DNA from: Geosiphon pyriformis
Lineage: Eukaryota; Glomeromycota; Glomeromycetes; Archaeosporales; Geosiphonaceae
DNA: 64,000 nt
Assembly (NCBI GenBank): GCA_016748015.1
Contig: JAAOMT010000591.1
Span: forward strand, 959,007 to 1,023,006
Direction of reading: 5' to 3'
Shown here: positions 63,096 to 64,000 of the stretch, piece by piece
How positions within the stretch are numbered: position 1 is the stretch's first letter
Layout of the letters: the number at the start of each line of letters is the position of its first letter
The notes under the pieces: generated by a model
Told to the model about the DNA's origin: nothing
The model's input: the letters and a program-made list of their open reading frames with translations, nothing else
Databases searched by the model: none
Made by a program: the position numbers and the translations under genes

Positions 63096-63216
63096 ATTTT
63101 GCTGAACTAAAGATACATTTTGGCAAACTACAAGTTATTTCGGCAAACTATTAGATATTTCAGTGAATTATCAATTATTTCGACAAATTTCTACAAATTT
63201 TGGCGAACTTCTGAAT
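63096..63216. repeat. 20-bp minisatellite, 6 copies
   Basis: Consecutive units start with ATTTYGGCRAACTA-like sequence: ATTTTGGCAAACTACAAGTT (63117), ATTTCGGCAAACTATTAGAT (63137), ATTTCAGTGAATTATCAATT (63157), ATTTCGACAAATTTCTACAA (63177) and ATTTTGGCGAACTTCTGAAT (63197), preceded by a 21-bp unit at 63096. Confidence 0.8.
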
Positions 63217-63394
63217 GTTACATAGTTCGGGGTATTGCATGATTGATCATCGCAATTAGGTTACATTTGTGTTGTGTACAATTTGAGTTATTAATTAAAT
63301 GATGATTTCGGACATTTTTTGCTAATGTAATAAGTAATCATTTGAAATGATAATATATGCTAATTAATGATAGGAATTATAAGATAATTTCATG

Positions 63395-64000
63395 CTAAAT
63401 AATATCTCTAATTTTGTCTAGTAACATAACCTTCTCCTCAAGACTGAGCTCCGTCAAAGTCCAAGTACTGTTTGTTATTTCCAGATAATAATCCAAAATT
63501 ATTGAAGAAATTTGGTCTGAAAATTGTTGAAATTTCAGTTCTGTGAGCTTTCCAATATATTGAATCTTCAAAGGTTGAAAAATTGGGTTTTGTAGTACGT
63601 GTTCACAGGTGTGGAATAGGTTATAAAGTCTAAGGGCAGCTCTAAGCCTGTAGTGACTGTTTGTTGATCCAGCTGTTGTCTTGAATTTGTTGTGGAGTTG
63701 TTTCTGAATAGCTTCTTTTATGAGGTTTGCTGTTGTAAGTTCCAGTTTCCATTCGTAGAGTGTTTTTCCAATGTGAAAATATCTATAGATTGGAGGATAT
63801 TCAGTGTTTTCCTCCTTGAGACACAGTTGAAGTTTTTGTTGAATTGTAGCATTTGGTGGAATACTAATCGGAGTGAGCATTAGGTTTTCTCTTAAAACAA
63901 GCTTTAAAAGTTCTGGCAGGTGAATTCCAGTATAACTTCTTGTGTTCTTTTTATACGGGTGATATTTTCGTGAATTTGGGGCTAAATTTGTAACTACTTC
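63395..64000 (-). CDS. Uncharacterised protein, C-terminal part (runs off the window)
   Basis: Minus-strand frame open from the right edge to a stop at 63395, at least 200 aa (the ATG at 63880 is internal to the open frame). The visible part is helical and Leu/Lys/Gln-rich: IYRYFHIGKTLYEWKLELTT, then SHYRLRAALRLYNLFHTCEH and a C-terminus LTELSLEEKVMLLDKIRDII. No stops or AT-drift, so it looks like a functional coding frame. I recognise no family; it could belong to a host gene or to an unknown element, given the adjacent repeats. Confidence 0.5.
   Translation of the reverse strand, partial: EVVTNLAPNSRKYHPYKKNTRSYTGIHLPELLKLVLRENLMLTPISIPPNATIQQKLQLCLKEENTEYPPIYRYFHIGKTLYEWKLELTTANLIKEAIQKQLHNKFKTTAGSTNSHYRLRAALRLYNLFHTCEHVLQNPIFQPLKIQYIGKLTELKFQQFSDQISSIILDYYLEITNSTWTLTELSLEEKVMLLDKIRDII

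Larger units (their letters stand above)
62542..63394. other. Non-coding region with short frame and minisatellite
   Basis: A plus-strand frame at 62692-62994 (from an internal ATG) encodes about 100 aa, including GFYQGKHFLFRPGVTNSLLK, without recognisable domain. It may be a small gene or chance. The rest contains the tandem repeats listed separately. Confidence 0.3.

Noticed and set aside
63096-63216. 20-bp periodic repeats considered as a CRISPR array.
   Set aside because: Units are contiguous without spacers, and the context is eukaryotic.

Overview
This window reads as nuclear DNA of an AT-rich, intron-rich fungus. Short introns (about 50-110 bp, GT-AG) break conserved single-copy eukaryotic genes: dynactin p62, a Slt2-type MAP kinase, CCA-adding enzyme, NOP14, RIO2, RPN6, COX10, CENP-T and UGGT. 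The Slt2 kinase, a GON7-like protein and a CENP-T of the fungal type point to fungi. LINEs with an ORF1 zinc knuckle and an RNase H domain, plus extreme AT deserts, fit Glomeromycotina. From memory only, the 701-aa ORF1 protein resembles proteins I associate with Geosiphon pyriformis; this is unverified.

Layout. 1-3.4 kb: DCTN4 and a GON7-like gene. 3.4-6.9 kb: AT desert made of decayed LINE tails and a DDE transposase relic. 7.25-9.58 kb: SLT2-type MAP kinase. 9.6-11.5 kb: a GC-richer block without a recognisable gene, holding a 603-bp perfect duplication around a 20-N assembly gap. 11.9-25.2 kb: dense gene island (TSR2, CCA1, a TMEM70-like gene, NOP14, an HMG-box gene, RIO2). 25.3-26.7 kb: AT desert. 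26.8-42.6 kb: second gene island (RPN6, COX10, CENP-T, a HUS1-like gene, a mitoribosomal L51/S25 protein, UGGT). 42.7-62.4 kb: transposon territory with LINE copies of very different ages. 62.4-64 kb: a possible small inverted-repeat element, a 20-bp minisatellite and a partial unknown gene.

Genes often stand head to head over short shared promoters: CCA1/TMEM70-like (227 bp), COX10/CENP-T (165 bp), mitoribosomal gene/UGGT (166 bp). Ribosome biogenesis is over-represented (TSR2, NOP14, RIO2), but these genes are not clustered as a functional unit. Exon models for DCTN4, SLT2, TSR2, CCA1, TMEM70-like, NOP14, RIO2, RPN6, CENP-T, HUS1-like and the mitoribosomal gene were worked out by hand. All keep reading frame through every junction, which supports them.

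The most interesting signal is in the transposons. One ORF1 copy is intact (46188-48293), while two relatives (about 50.55-52.79 kb minus strand; about 53.95-54.7 kb plus strand) align nearly without gaps but have been converted to A/T, largely by C-to-T and G-to-A changes. That is a RIP-like or deamination-like signature. The intact ORF1 unit ends in the same kind of 3' tail as the reverse-transcriptase LINE but has no ORF2, so it may be a non-autonomous 'half-LINE' family.
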